Shown here: positions 1 to 7,072 of the stretch, one piece after another | Position numbering within the stretch: the first letter of the stretch is position 1 | Layout: each line of letters opens with the position of its first letter | Source of the DNA: Accumulibacter sp. | Lineage (GTDB): Bacteria > Pseudomonadota > Gammaproteobacteria > Burkholderiales > Rhodocyclaceae | Direction: 5' to 3' | Length of the DNA stretch: 9,613 nt | Assembly: GCA_003538495.1 (NCBI GenBank) | Contig: DPSD01000735.1 | Coordinates: forward strand, 1,440-11,052 | Translations under genes and position numbers: made by a program | Notes under the pieces: model-generated | Databases searched by the model: none | Seen by the model: only the letters and a program-made list of their open reading frames with translations | What the model was told of the DNA's origin: nothing

Positions 1-200
1 AGTGGAAAACCGGCTTCTATTACATCGCCGTGAGCGCGCAGGTGCCGATCGTGCTGGCCTACATGGATTACGACAAGAAGATTAGCGGACTGGGAGCGAT
101 TTTCCAGCCAAGCGGTGACATCGACGCCGACATGGCGGCGATCAGGGCCTTCTATGCGCCTTTCAAGGGCCGCAACGCCAGCCAGTTTCACGCCGACTGA
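1..200 (+). CDS. PlsC-type acyltransferase, C-terminal part (5' truncated by window edge)
   Basis: The reading frame is open from base 3 to the TGA at 198-200 and gives 65 residues of a protein that begins outside the window. The segment starting WKTGFYYIAV, followed by VPIVLAYMDY and a late SGDIDAD...FYAPFKG stretch, is what I know from the C-terminus of small 1-acyl-sn-glycerol-3-phosphate acyltransferase-like proteins (Acyltransferase/PlsC family). These transfer an acyl group to lysophosphatidate at the inner membrane. The catalytic HX4D and substrate-binding motifs would lie upstream and cannot be checked, so substrate and exact subfamily are open. It ends 46 bases before the convergent stop of the TetR gene. 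No T-rich terminator is visible in that gap. Confidence 0.7.
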   Translation, partial: WKTGFYYIAVSAQVPIVLAYMDYDKKISGLGAIFQPSGDIDADMAAIRAFYAPFKGRNASQFHAD

Positions 201-246
201 GCCTCGCCGGCACCTTGGCCACGTCAAGTCCCTGCACCGCCCTGGT

Positions 247-924
247 TCAAAGGCGCTGCAGCCGCTCCGTCAACTGGTCAAGATAGCGTTCCAGGAGCTG
301 CGGCGCGTGCTGCCGGAACATGCGGAGGCGTCCGGTATGGATCAGCACCAGCAATCCCACCATGTGCGCGAACAGCGCCGTGACTTCCATTTCGGCCGCA
401 GCCGCATCGAGGCCGCACTCGGCGAGGGCCGCCGCGGTCGGCTGCAGGGCGGCACGAAGCTGGGCGTTGAGGTGCACGTCGAGTTCCCGGGTCAGGCCCT
501 GCGGCCGCACGCCCTGGAACAGATAAAAACCCAGATCGAGATCACGCGGGTTTGCGCGGTAGAAATCGAAGAACGCACCGGCCTTGCTGGTCACCCGGTC
601 GGCTGCGCTGCCGCCATCGGGTGCGTCGGCCACCTGCGCGTTCAACCGCACCAGCGACTCACCGAGCAAGGTCGCGTAGATTTCTTCCTTGCTGGCAAAA
701 TAGCTGTAGATCGCTCCCGGCGTATAGCCAGCGCGCCTGGCGATCTCGCGCATGCTGACGCCCTCCAGCCCCAGTTCGAAGAAGGCGGTGCGCGCCGCAT
801 CGAGAACCAGGCTGCGGCGTAGCTGTAACATCGCATCCGCGCGCAAGGTGCGCGCATCGCCCTCGCGTACACCTTCTGCAGCAGTCGTTGGGTCTCTCAG
901 CGATTTCGGGATTGACTTGCGCAT
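247..924 (-). CDS. TetR/AcrR family transcriptional regulator
   Basis: The 225-residue length is normal for TetR proteins. After about 30 unconserved residues comes a classic TetR DNA-binding domain at residues 37-85. It has a helix ending AARTAFFELGLEGVSM, then the helix-turn-helix IARRAGYTPGAIYSYFASKE (about 61-80), with the hallmark G-x-IY-x-YF-x-SKE. The remaining alpha-helical part (about 95-225), containing FFDFYRANPRDLDLGFYLF, should be the ligand-binding and dimerisation domain; its ligand cannot be read from sequence. The gene is divergent from the flavoenzyme at 996, and a perfect palindrome (950-966) sits between them, so autoregulation and control of that enzyme are likely. The ATG at 922-924 has no strong Shine-Dalgarno. 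An internal ATG at residue 32 is possible but has no better one. Confidence 0.9.
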   Translation of the reverse strand: MRKSIPKSLRDPTTAAEGVREGDARTLRADAMLQLRRSLVLDAARTAFFELGLEGVSMREIARRAGYTPGAIYSYFASKEEIYATLLGESLVRLNAQVADAPDGGSAADRVTSKAGAFFDFYRANPRDLDLGFYLFQGVRPQGLTRELDVHLNAQLRAALQPTAAALAECGLDAAAAEMEVTALFAHMVGLLVLIHTGRLRMFRQHAPQLLERYLDQLTERLQRL

Positions 925-940
925 GATCGCATTCTACGCT
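912..940 (+). promoter_or_regulatory. Candidate sigma-70 promoter for the flavoenzyme gene
   Basis: TTGACT at 912-917 is 17 bases from TACGCT at 935-940. This predicts a start site near 946-948, directly at the left edge of the palindrome at 950-966. A repressor bound there would block initiation. The -35 lies inside the first codons of the divergent regulator, and the -10 is a weak match, so this is tentative. Confidence 0.35.
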
Positions 941-949
941 TGTCGCAAT

Positions 950-966
950 ATTGAACACCGTTCAAT
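950..966. promoter_or_regulatory. Probable TetR operator (17-bp perfect palindrome)
   Basis: ATTGAAC-ACC-GTTCAAT is a perfect inverted repeat with 7-base arms and a 3-base centre. It lies in the 71-base gap between the divergently transcribed TetR gene and the flavoenzyme gene. The GAAC-N3-GTTC core is a typical shape for TetR-family operators. The location suggests that one site controls both genes. It also argues against a TTG start at 951 for the enzyme, since that codon lies inside the palindrome. Confidence 0.75.
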
Positions 967-995
967 TCACTCCCGAACTTCGAGGAAAGTTAGCC

Positions 996-2651
996 ATGGA
1001 AAATGCCGACCAACCCGACCGCTCCGACCGATTGATGAGTGGCAGTGACTATCGGGAATCTCTGCGCCGTTATCGGCCGATGGTGTATGTCGATGGCCGG
1101 CAGATCGAGTCGGTGGCCGATGCGCCCGAGTTGCAGCCGGGAATCAATGCCTTGGCCGTCACCTACGACTTTGCGCTGGACCCGACGAAAGCTCCCCTGA
1201 TGACCGCACGGCAGTCGCAGCGGACCAGCGTCGTAAGCCGCATGCTGCATATCGACGAGTCGGCAGGCGATCTGCTCAACAAGCTCGAAGCCGTTCGCCT
1301 GCTCTGTCAGGAAACCGGCTGCGCACAGCGCTACCTCGCGCACGACGCGCTGAATGCCATACATCAGGTCAGCGCGCGCATCGACGACGCGCGCGGCAGC
1401 AGCGAGCATCGGGCACGCTTCGCCGCCTACCTGACGCACGTACAGGACCGAGACCTGTCGCTGGGCATCGCCATGACCGACGCCAAGGGCGACCGCAGCA
1501 AGCGTCCGCACCTGCAGGACAATCGCGATTCCTACCTGCACATCGTCGACCGCAACGGCCAGGGCATCATCATCTCGGGCGCCAAGGCAATCGTCACCGG
1601 CGCGCCGTACATGCACGAGCTGCTGGTCATGCCGTGCCGCAACATGGGTCCGGAAGACGCCGACTTCGCTGTCTGCTGCGCTGTGCCGGTAGACGCCAAG
1701 GGCGTAACCATCGTCTCGCGACCAGCCGGACGGCCGGGCGAGAAACCCGAGCATGGCCAGCCGCTGTTTTCGCGCCGCTATGGCCAAGCCACTGCGGTAG
1801 TCCTCTTCGAGCGCGTCTTCGTCCCCTGGGACAGGGTGTTCTACGCTGGCGACTGGGAATACTCGGGAATTCTGACCTACAACTATGCGACGCACCACCG
1901 CCACAGCTGCATCGGCGCACGAGCCGGCTTCGGCGACCTGTTGATCGGCGCCGGCGCGCTGATCTGCGAAGCCAACGGCTTCGACCCCGGCGCCAGGTCG
2001 AATCTGCGCGACGCCATGGTCGAGCTGATCACCATCGTCGAAGGGTTCTTCGCCTGCGGCGTGGCGGCCAGCGTCTATGCCAGAGCCGACGACGCCAGCG
2101 GCAGCTTCATGCCGGACCCGGTCTTTGCCAACATTGGCAAGCTGCTGCTGGGAACGAAGATCTACGATATGCACCGCCTGGCGCACGAGGTTTCCGGCGG
2201 CCTGATCGTTGCCCTTCCGGGGCCGGACGAAGACCACAATCCGGCCACCGCCGCCAGCCTGGCCGAAGTGCTGCGCGCCAATCCCGATATTCCCTACGAA
2301 AAGCGGATCGAGGTGGCGCGCTTCATGGAGGATCTAACAGCGTCCTATCAGGCCGGCTGGTATTCGGTGATCAGCCTGCACGGTGGCGGCTCGCCGGCGG
2401 CGATGAAGCAGGAGATCTGGCGAAACTATCCGGTTGGCGAGAAGGTGGCGCTGGTCGAGCGTCTGCTTGATCGTGGCCTGGTCGACGACCCGTCCCGGCC
2501 AATCGGCCGCAACCGCCAACCGGGGCGTTGCTGCGACAGCGGTTGCGCGCAGCCAGGGCAGCCGTTGATGGTTCCTCTTCCGTCGGCCGGCGTGAGCGCC
2601 CCGCGCGCCGCACCACAGGCGATCCTCGACGCTGCCAACAATCTTGCTTGA
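996..2651 (+). CDS. 4-hydroxyphenylacetate 3-hydroxylase / 4-hydroxybutyryl-CoA dehydratase superfamily flavoenzyme
   Basis: The 551-residue protein starts at ATG 996, 6 bases after a GAGGAAAG Shine-Dalgarno (982-989). It follows the HpaB/AbfD pattern throughout: SGSDYRESLRRYRPMVYVDG (15-34), HDALNAI (116-122), a middle region with DRDLSLGIAMTDAKGDRSKRP (151-171), GAKAIVTGAP (195-204; the Thr is at the flavin-contact position), FERVFVPWDRVF (271-282), HHRHSCIGARAGFGD (300-314), SGGLIVALPG (400-409) and LHGGGSPAA (461-469). The family is FAD-dependent and hydroxylates phenols or dehydrates or isomerises hydroxyacyl-CoA. Against Clostridium aminobutyricum AbfD (remembered sequence), the [4Fe-4S] ligands C99 and H292 align to C109 and H301, but C103 and C299 align to Y113 and A308. 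A true dehydratase is therefore unlikely. The tail has an unusual CCDSGC (512-517). It is probably controlled by the divergent TetR. Substrate unknown. Confidence 0.85.
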   Translation: MENADQPDRSDRLMSGSDYRESLRRYRPMVYVDGRQIESVADAPELQPGINALAVTYDFALDPTKAPLMTARQSQRTSVVSRMLHIDESAGDLLNKLEAVRLLCQETGCAQRYLAHDALNAIHQVSARIDDARGSSEHRARFAAYLTHVQDRDLSLGIAMTDAKGDRSKRPHLQDNRDSYLHIVDRNGQGIIISGAKAIVTGAPYMHELLVMPCRNMGPEDADFAVCCAVPVDAKGVTIVSRPAGRPGEKPEHGQPLFSRRYGQATAVVLFERVFVPWDRVFYAGDWEYSGILTYNYATHHRHSCIGARAGFGDLLIGAGALICEANGFDPGARSNLRDAMVELITIVEGFFACGVAASVYARADDASGSFMPDPVFANIGKLLLGTKIYDMHRLAHEVSGGLIVALPGPDEDHNPATAASLAEVLRANPDIPYEKRIEVARFMEDLTASYQAGWYSVISLHGGGSPAAMKQEIWRNYPVGEKVALVERLLDRGLVDDPSRPIGRNRQPGRCCDSGCAQPGQPLMVPLPSAGVSAPRAAPQAILDAANNLA

Positions 2652-2761
2652 ACAGCCGCTCGCCGGACAATAATCGCCAGAGCGGCCCCGGAACGTCGTT
2701 CTGGCCCTGGGCCGCAGACCTTCCAGTTCGCCACGCCAGGACGAATTGTTGCCAAGGCGCA

Positions 2762-2899
2762 ACGCGATCCTCGCCGCGCATGGTGCCGCGTCAGGTTGGC
2801 AGGATCAAGCTGCTCGCGCACCTCGACCATGGAGCGGGCCGGATCCCGTTCTAGCCAAACGTCCAGCGACGGCGGTAGCAGATAGGCGGTCTTGCCGAT
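2762..2899 (-). mobile_element. Remnant of the 5' end of an IS1182-type transposase gene
   Basis: Read on the minus strand, this stretch gives GKTAYLLPPSLDVWLERDPA followed by RSMVEVREQLD...LTR...RRG. That matches the well-known N-terminus of IS1182-family transposases (MGKTAYLLPPSLDEWL..., VVEVVEQLDLSALTR...RG). The expected initiator position is ATC (2897-2899) instead of ATG, just behind a GGAGG. The conserved continuation (YHP...YGYATGVFSSRKIERATYDSVAFR) is not recognisable in any frame further along, so only about 45 codons survive. No terminal inverted repeats were found. The rest of 2652-2933 shows nothing else I can name. Confidence 0.6.
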
Positions 2900-2933
2900 G
2901 GCCTCCGATCTGCAACCGGCACTGCCATCGATG

Positions 2934-3665
2934 TTACGCCAAGCGACCGACGAAGCCGGGAAGACCGGCTGCTTCGGGCGAACTGGCCAGGTATCGCGCG
3001 TAGCCGACCTTCTCAGCGTAGTCGTCCGGGTCGGCCTCGCGAATGTCTGCCAGGGTCATTTCCATGCAACTTTTCTTGCAGGTCAGTTGCGCCGCGAAGA
3101 TCACCCGGGTGCGGAAGAAGCTGCCCCATTTGAACTCTGCGAAGATCGCGTTGTTGGGGTCCTTGACGTACCCGTAGCCCTCGCGAACGAGCCAGGACAG
3201 GCTCCGGTACAGGTCGTTGTCAAGGTCTTTCACGTGTTGCTTGAGGGTGTCCGGATTCGACGGGCCAGCACCCATGGCGTCGAATGGATAGACCCAGTTG
3301 CTGGCTGCCATCGTTTTCCAGAAGTGTTTGCCCGCGAGCGAGTTCCAGTTGCGTGTGACCTGAACCGGGATATCCATGTCCCCCTTGGCTCGCCACAGGG
3401 AGATGCTCAAATGGTGGTGGTCGATCAGGTAGTAGCGGCCGCCGTTGCCGATGATCACGGGGACGGCACGCGGCAGCAGATAGTCCTCGAGAGCGCTGCC
3501 GGTCTTGTCCTTGATCTTGGCAACCTTTTCGTTCACTTCATCCATCCCGACAGCGTTCTGGGTGGGCATCAGCTCGCTGAGCTTCAGGCGCCCCAGCGTG
3601 CCTTGCGGACTATGCGCATCGATCTTGGGGAGAAAACCGCATACATCGTCACTTTTATTAGCCAT
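2934..3665 (-). CDS. ParB-like (ParBc_2 type) protein
   Basis: The 243-residue protein begins at the ATG at 3663-3665, which is 6 bases after GAGGAG on the minus strand. A longer in-frame extension upstream has no such signal. It carries the signature of the 'putative ParB-like nuclease' family (ParBc_2): PTQNAVGMDEVNEK (34-47), VIIGNGGRYYLIDHHHLSIS (70-89, with the IDHHH signature), FWKTMA (115-120), DLYRSLSWLVRE (151-162) and FAEFKWGSFFR (175-185). Family members have a ParB/sulfiredoxin-like fold. Biochemical activity has not been clearly assigned, and no ParA partner or helix-turn-helix is present here, so a role in chromosome partition should not be assumed. There is no signal peptide or membrane helix. 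Downstream is a transposase scar; upstream is an unrelated ribE. Base composition is somewhat less GC-rich than its neighbours by eye, which could mean transfer. Confidence 0.8.
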   Translation of the reverse strand: MANKSDDVCGFLPKIDAHSPQGTLGRLKLSELMPTQNAVGMDEVNEKVAKIKDKTGSALEDYLLPRAVPVIIGNGGRYYLIDHHHLSISLWRAKGDMDIPVQVTRNWNSLAGKHFWKTMAASNWVYPFDAMGAGPSNPDTLKQHVKDLDNDLYRSLSWLVREGYGYVKDPNNAIFAEFKWGSFFRTRVIFAAQLTCKKSCMEMTLADIREADPDDYAEKVGYARYLASSPEAAGLPGFVGRLA

Positions 3666-3846
3666 TAAGCACTCCTCGTAGGGTGGCAGATTCGTTCGGG
3701 CGACGCTCATGCCTGGCGGCACCGCTCCCCCCGCGGGGACGGAGACGGCCTTCGCGAGTCTCCGGATGCTGGGCATGCGCACAGACGATAGTACGCCGAT
3801 CGTTGCCCGAAGATAAACCATTCAACAAAGATGGTATTCGTCAGCA

Positions 3847-3867
3847 CCCTGGCCAGAAGCGCCAGGG
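3847..3867 (-). terminator. Weak hairpin downstream of ribE
   Basis: CCCTGGC (3847-3853) and GCCAGGG (3861-3867) form a perfect 7-bp stem with a 7-base loop, starting 9 bases beyond the ribE stop on the minus strand. There is no T-run after it, so it may be a processing or stability hairpin rather than an intrinsic terminator. Confidence 0.35.
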
Positions 3868-3876
3868 CAGTCATCC

Positions 3877-4482
3877 TCACGGCTCGCTATCGGCGCTCAG
3901 CAGTCGCTCGCAATAGCGGGCGATCAGGTCGATTTCGAGATTCACCCGGCGGCCTGGCTGCAGGCGCCCCAGGGTAGTGGCAGCCAGCGTGTGCGGGATC
4001 AGGTTGATGGTGAAGGTGGCGCCGTCGACCGAGTTGGTCGTCAGGCTGACGCCATCGACAGTGATCGAGCCCTTGCGGGCGATGTATCGGGCGAGACCTG
4101 CCGGCGCCCGGATTTGGAGCAAGCGGTTGTCGCCGACGGGGTCGAAACGCAACACCACGCCGATGCCATCGACGTGGCCGGAGACCAGATGCCCGCCAAG
4201 GCGATCGCCCAGGCGTAGCGCTTTTTCGAGATTGATTGCTCCCGGTTCGGCAAGACCCGCCGTGCACGCCAGCGATTCCGGCGAAACGTCAACGAAGAAG
4301 CACCGGCCCTGCTGCTCGACCACCGTCAGGCAAACGCCGCTGCAGGCAATCGAATCGCCGACCGAGACGTCGGCGAGGTCGAGCTTGCCGGCGTCGATCG
4401 TCAGGCGAACGGTCGCGGCGCCGTCGTGGCGCGCCGTGATCTCGGTGATGTGGCCAACGGCGGCGATGATTCCTGAGAACAT
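3877..4482 (-). CDS. ribE: Riboflavin synthase alpha chain
   Basis: This 201-residue enzyme makes riboflavin (and releases a pyrimidinedione) by dismutation of two 6,7-dimethyl-8-ribityllumazine molecules in the cytoplasm, usually as a trimer. Two repeated lumazine-binding domains are visible. The first (1 to about 97) opens with the diagnostic MFSGII (normally MFTGI) and contains DSIACSGVCLTV (43-54) and VDVSPESL (64-71). The second (about 98-195) has GGHLVSGHVDGIG (96-108), KGSITVDGVSLT (137-148) and FTINLIPHTLAATTLG (157-172). The second-domain start and the Ser/Cys/His residues typical of the active site (S44, C51, H103 by position) are present. Length is standard and the frame is intact. 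It stands alone, without ribD, ribBA or ribH next to it. It follows the YdiK gene by 93 bases on the same strand but has its own plausible -10. Symbol usage varies (ribC in E. coli). Confidence 0.97.
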   Translation of the reverse strand: MFSGIIAAVGHITEITARHDGAATVRLTIDAGKLDLADVSVGDSIACSGVCLTVVEQQGRCFFVDVSPESLACTAGLAEPGAINLEKALRLGDRLGGHLVSGHVDGIGVVLRFDPVGDNRLLQIRAPAGLARYIARKGSITVDGVSLTTNSVDGATFTINLIPHTLAATTLGRLQPGRRVNLEIDLIARYCERLLSADSEP

Positions 4483-4521
4483 GGCGAAGATCCGGCGCAG
4501 GGGTGATCGAACAGACGCCGG

Positions 4522-4527
4522 ATTCTA
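4522..4527 (-). promoter_or_regulatory. Candidate extended -10 element for ribE
   Basis: On the minus strand TGC-TAGAAT gives an extended -10 (TGn followed by a 5-of-6 match to TATAAT). It would place the start about 30-35 bases before the ribE ATG. No good -35 is seen at 17 bases. No FMN-riboswitch-like structure fits in the 93-base gap. Confidence 0.4.
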
Positions 4528-4575
4528 GCATGCGGCGCTGGCGCACCTTCGCCGGGCCAGCCGGCAGCGCAACGA

Positions 4576-5709
4576 TCAGTCGGCAGCGGCTTGGGGGCTG
4601 GTCCTGACGGGGTCCGGCGCCGCGCCGAGTTCGACCGGGCGTTCTTCGCCCTGCGCCGCGGCCTCTTCGAGCCAGGCTTCGAGCAGCGTATAGGCGACCG
4701 CCAGGACGACCGGCCCGACGAAGATCCCGACCAGACCGAAGGCCAGCAGGCCGCCGATCACACCCGCGAGAATCAGCAGCAAGGGCAGGTCTGCGCCTTG
4801 TTTGATCAGCAGCGGACGCAGGAAATTGTCCATTGTGCCAACGATCATCGTCCACACCAGCAGGAAGGTGCCCCAGCCGGTGTCGCCGCTCCAGTACAAC
4901 CAGACGACCGCTGGCGCCAGCACCATGGTCGGGCCGAGTTGAGCAAGACACAGCATGAACATCAGCGCGGTCAGGATCCCGGCCAGCGGAACGCCGGCGA
5001 TCGCCAGGCCGATGCCGCCGAGCAGAGCCTGTACCAGCGCGGTAATGCCGACACCCAGCGCCACCGCACGAACGGCTTGCGCCGCCAGCACCACCGCGCC
5101 GTCGCCGCGTTCTCCGGCCAGCCGCCGGCCGAAGCGCCGCACTCCGACCGCCGCCTGCTCACCGCTGGCGTAGAGGATCGCCGACAAGGCAACGGTGAGC
5201 AGGAACTGCACGAAGACCAGCCCGAAACTGCCGACCTCGGCGACGAACCACTTGGTCAAGTTGCCCGCATAGGGCGCCACCTTGGCCGCTATCCCCGACC
5301 TTCCAGCCGCCGCCAGCTGCAGCCAGGCGTGCTCGATCTTGTCGCCGACCAGCGGCACGGTAGCGACCCAGGCAGGTGGCTCAGGCACCTCGACGGTGGC
5401 GAGGTATTTTCCCCATCCGGTGATCCGGTCGGCGTTTTCCACCAGGGTGGCGATCGCCAGCGACAAGGGGACCACCAGCACCAGCAGCACCAGCACGGTC
5501 ATCACCACGACCGCCGGCGTACGCCGATTGCCGAGGTGCCGCTGCACCCGCAACATCACCGGCCAGGTGGCGACAACGACCATCGTCGCCCAGATCAGCG
5601 CCGGCAGGAAGGGCTTCAGGATCCAGCCGGAAGCGGCGATCAGCAGGCCGATGAAAAGGATCGCCAGCGTGTTTCGGGCCAGTTCGGGTTTGCTTGTCGT
5701 AAGGTTCAT
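4576..5709 (-). CDS. ydiK: AI-2E family (PerM/YdiK-type) membrane permease
   Basis: This 377-residue inner-membrane protein closely follows E. coli YdiK along its whole length. Landmarks are ILKPFLPALIWATMVVVATW near residue 30, then VMLRVQRHLGNRR, the IPxVGxK-type segment VPLVGDKIEHAW, SAILYASGEQAAVGVRRFGRRL, ALGVGITALVQALLGGIGLA, VVWLYWSGDTGWGTFLLVWT, DNFLRPLLIKQGADLPLLLI and GLVGIFVGPVVLAV. About eight hydrophobic segments are apparent. The family includes exporters of autoinducer-2 (TqsA) and Na+/H+ antiporters; the substrate of YdiK members is unknown to me, so transport of AI-2 should not be assumed. The start at ATG 5707-5709 (MNLTTSKPELARNTLAI) matches the family; upstream in-frame codons to 5787 are polar and unconserved. 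No strong Shine-Dalgarno is seen. It may share a transcript with ribE 93 bases downstream. Confidence 0.92.
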   Translation of the reverse strand: MNLTTSKPELARNTLAILFIGLLIAASGWILKPFLPALIWATMVVVATWPVMLRVQRHLGNRRTPAVVVMTVLVLLVLVVPLSLAIATLVENADRITGWGKYLATVEVPEPPAWVATVPLVGDKIEHAWLQLAAAGRSGIAAKVAPYAGNLTKWFVAEVGSFGLVFVQFLLTVALSAILYASGEQAAVGVRRFGRRLAGERGDGAVVLAAQAVRAVALGVGITALVQALLGGIGLAIAGVPLAGILTALMFMLCLAQLGPTMVLAPAVVWLYWSGDTGWGTFLLVWTMIVGTMDNFLRPLLIKQGADLPLLLILAGVIGGLLAFGLVGIFVGPVVLAVAYTLLEAWLEEAAAQGEERPVELGAAPDPVRTSPQAAAD

Positions 5710-6011
5710 CGTGAAGTCATCCGGATCGTCGATTCGCTGGCGTCGCCTGCTTCTCGCCCTTGCGGCGATGGACCAGCCGCAGTACAAAGAGCAGCCTCAG
5801 GGCTGGACATGGTAGCGCAATTCGCATGCTGCCGGCTTTCCGGACAGTCATTCCGGCCGCCGCCTGGGCGCGCAGAAGCCGACCACGGCGCGTCCGGCTT
5901 TCAGGAATGGAATGGACGACGAGCGAAAGAGAGCAAGCCAACGGCGCAGCGCCAACCATCCGCCACCCCAGTCGACACGCCCGGGCCGGGAATCGCTGGC
6001 CGCTGCTGGCC
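5710..6011. other. 302-base intergenic stretch between divergent ydiK and the broken aminopropyltransferase
   Basis: Open frames cross this stretch on both strands, but none gives a recognisable protein or a good ribosome binding site. A 9-base direct repeat, CCGGCTTTC, occurs at about 5831 and 5891. I could not identify promoters with confidence. It may hold further decayed sequence belonging to the pseudogene zone that follows. Confidence 0.4.
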
Positions 6012-7072
6012 ATGAAACACGGGCTGCTCTTCTCGGTGTTCTTTATCGCCGCATGTGGTCTGGCCTACGAGTTGATCGCCGGCGCGCTGCTCGGTGACTC
6101 GGTCACCCAGTTCTCGACGATCATCGGCACTTGCCTGTTGGCCATGGGTATCGGCTCGTGGCTGTCGCGCCACGTCGAACAGCACCTGGTGCCGGGCCTC
6201 ATCCAGATCGAGTTGATGGTCGGCGTCGTCGGTTGCCTGTCGGCTACCGGACTGTTCTTCTTCGTCGCGTGGTCGGCGGCACCGTTCAAGCTGGCGCTGT
6301 ACCTGGCGGTACTCAGACAGGGGGTGATGGTCGGACTCGAAATCCCGTTGATCATGCGCATCCTCAAGCACGACCTGGCGTTCGAGGATCTGGTCTCGCA
6401 GGTGCTCACCGTCGATTAGCTCGGAGCACTCGTCGTGTCGGTCCTCTTTCCGCTGCTGCTGGTCCGGCATCCGGGCCGATGCGCGGCGGCCATGCTCGGA
6501 CTGCGGCTGGCCTTCGTCGCGGCTGGTGAACTTAGCTCGCTGGCCGAGGCCCACCTCTACGCAGACGAGATCGTCGATGCCGAGAGCACACCCTATCAAC
6601 GGATCGTCCCGACCCGCTGCAAGGACGACTTGCGCCTGCACCTGAACAACAGCCTGCCGTTCAGCTCGCGCGACGAGTACCGCAACCACGAAGCACTGGT
6701 TTATTCCGGACTGGCCAGCCGGCCGTGCGGCGGGTGCTGGTACCCCGGGGCGGCGACGGGCTGGCGGCATTCGGGATTCTCAGGTACCCACAGGTCGCGT
6801 CGGTGACGCTGGCCGAACGCGACCCGGCGATGACCCGACTGTTCGCCAGCGCACCACCCTTGCGCCAGCTCGATCACGACGCGCTGCACTCGCCGGAAGT
6901 GACGGTGGCCAATGCCGACCCCCGGGAGTGGCTGGAGGAAAACGACGCTCGTTCCGATTTCGTCGTCGTCGATTTTCCCGACCCGCCGAACTTCGCGATT
7001 GGCAAGCTCTACAGCTCCGCATTCTGTCGGCTGGCCGACAAACACCTGCCCGGTGGCGTCCTGGCGGTCATC
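6012..7072 (+). pseudogene. Degraded membrane-fused polyamine aminopropyltransferase (spermidine-synthase-like)
   Basis: The ATG at 6012 opens MKHGLLFSVFFIAACGLAYE, the membrane-spanning N-terminus of the spermidine-synthase-like proteins that fuse a helical bundle to an aminopropyltransferase domain. Homology continues with DSVTQFSTIIGT, AMGIGSWLSRHVE, GLEIPLIMRILKH and DLVSQVLT. Lesions in order: about four residues missing from the usual LASYLLGDSVTQF (here LLGDSVTQF); an amber TAG at 6417-6419 where the family has Tyr (VLTFDYLGAL); loss of roughly 30 or more residues after LFPLLLV; and a frameshift near 6715-6725. The catalytic domain remains recognisable: TPYQRIV, DDLRLHLNNSLPFSSRDEYR, a damaged GGGDG (now RGGDG), DPAMTRLF and VVVDFPDPPNFAIGKLYSSA. 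The last third (STSPL...PSFGEWGF) is absent, replaced by foreign sequence. It cannot make a working enzyme. Confidence 0.85.

Noticed and set aside
951..995. Longer flavoenzyme start at TTG 951
   Set aside because: The codon lies inside the operator palindrome and lacks a ribosome binding site. The ATG at 996 has a well-placed GAGGAAAG and fits the family N-terminus.
990..2237. 415-codon open frame on the minus strand opposite the flavoenzyme
   Set aside because: It is an antisense shadow of a clearly conserved GC-rich gene. Its protein has no recognisable domain and it has no ribosome binding site.
3726..3745. CCCCGCGGGG palindrome upstream of the ParB-like gene
   Set aside because: A short GC-only palindrome is expected by chance in this composition, and it is not positioned relative to any promoter I can support.
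4591..6015. 474-codon open frame on the plus strand opposite ydiK
   Set aside because: The product is dominated by Gln, Arg, Asp and His, as expected from the reverse of a membrane protein gene, and the minus strand encodes an intact YdiK homologue.
6417..6419. Recoding of TAG (pyrrolysine or readthrough)
   Set aside because: The same gene also has deletions, a frameshift and a missing C-terminus, so pseudogene decay explains the stop more simply.
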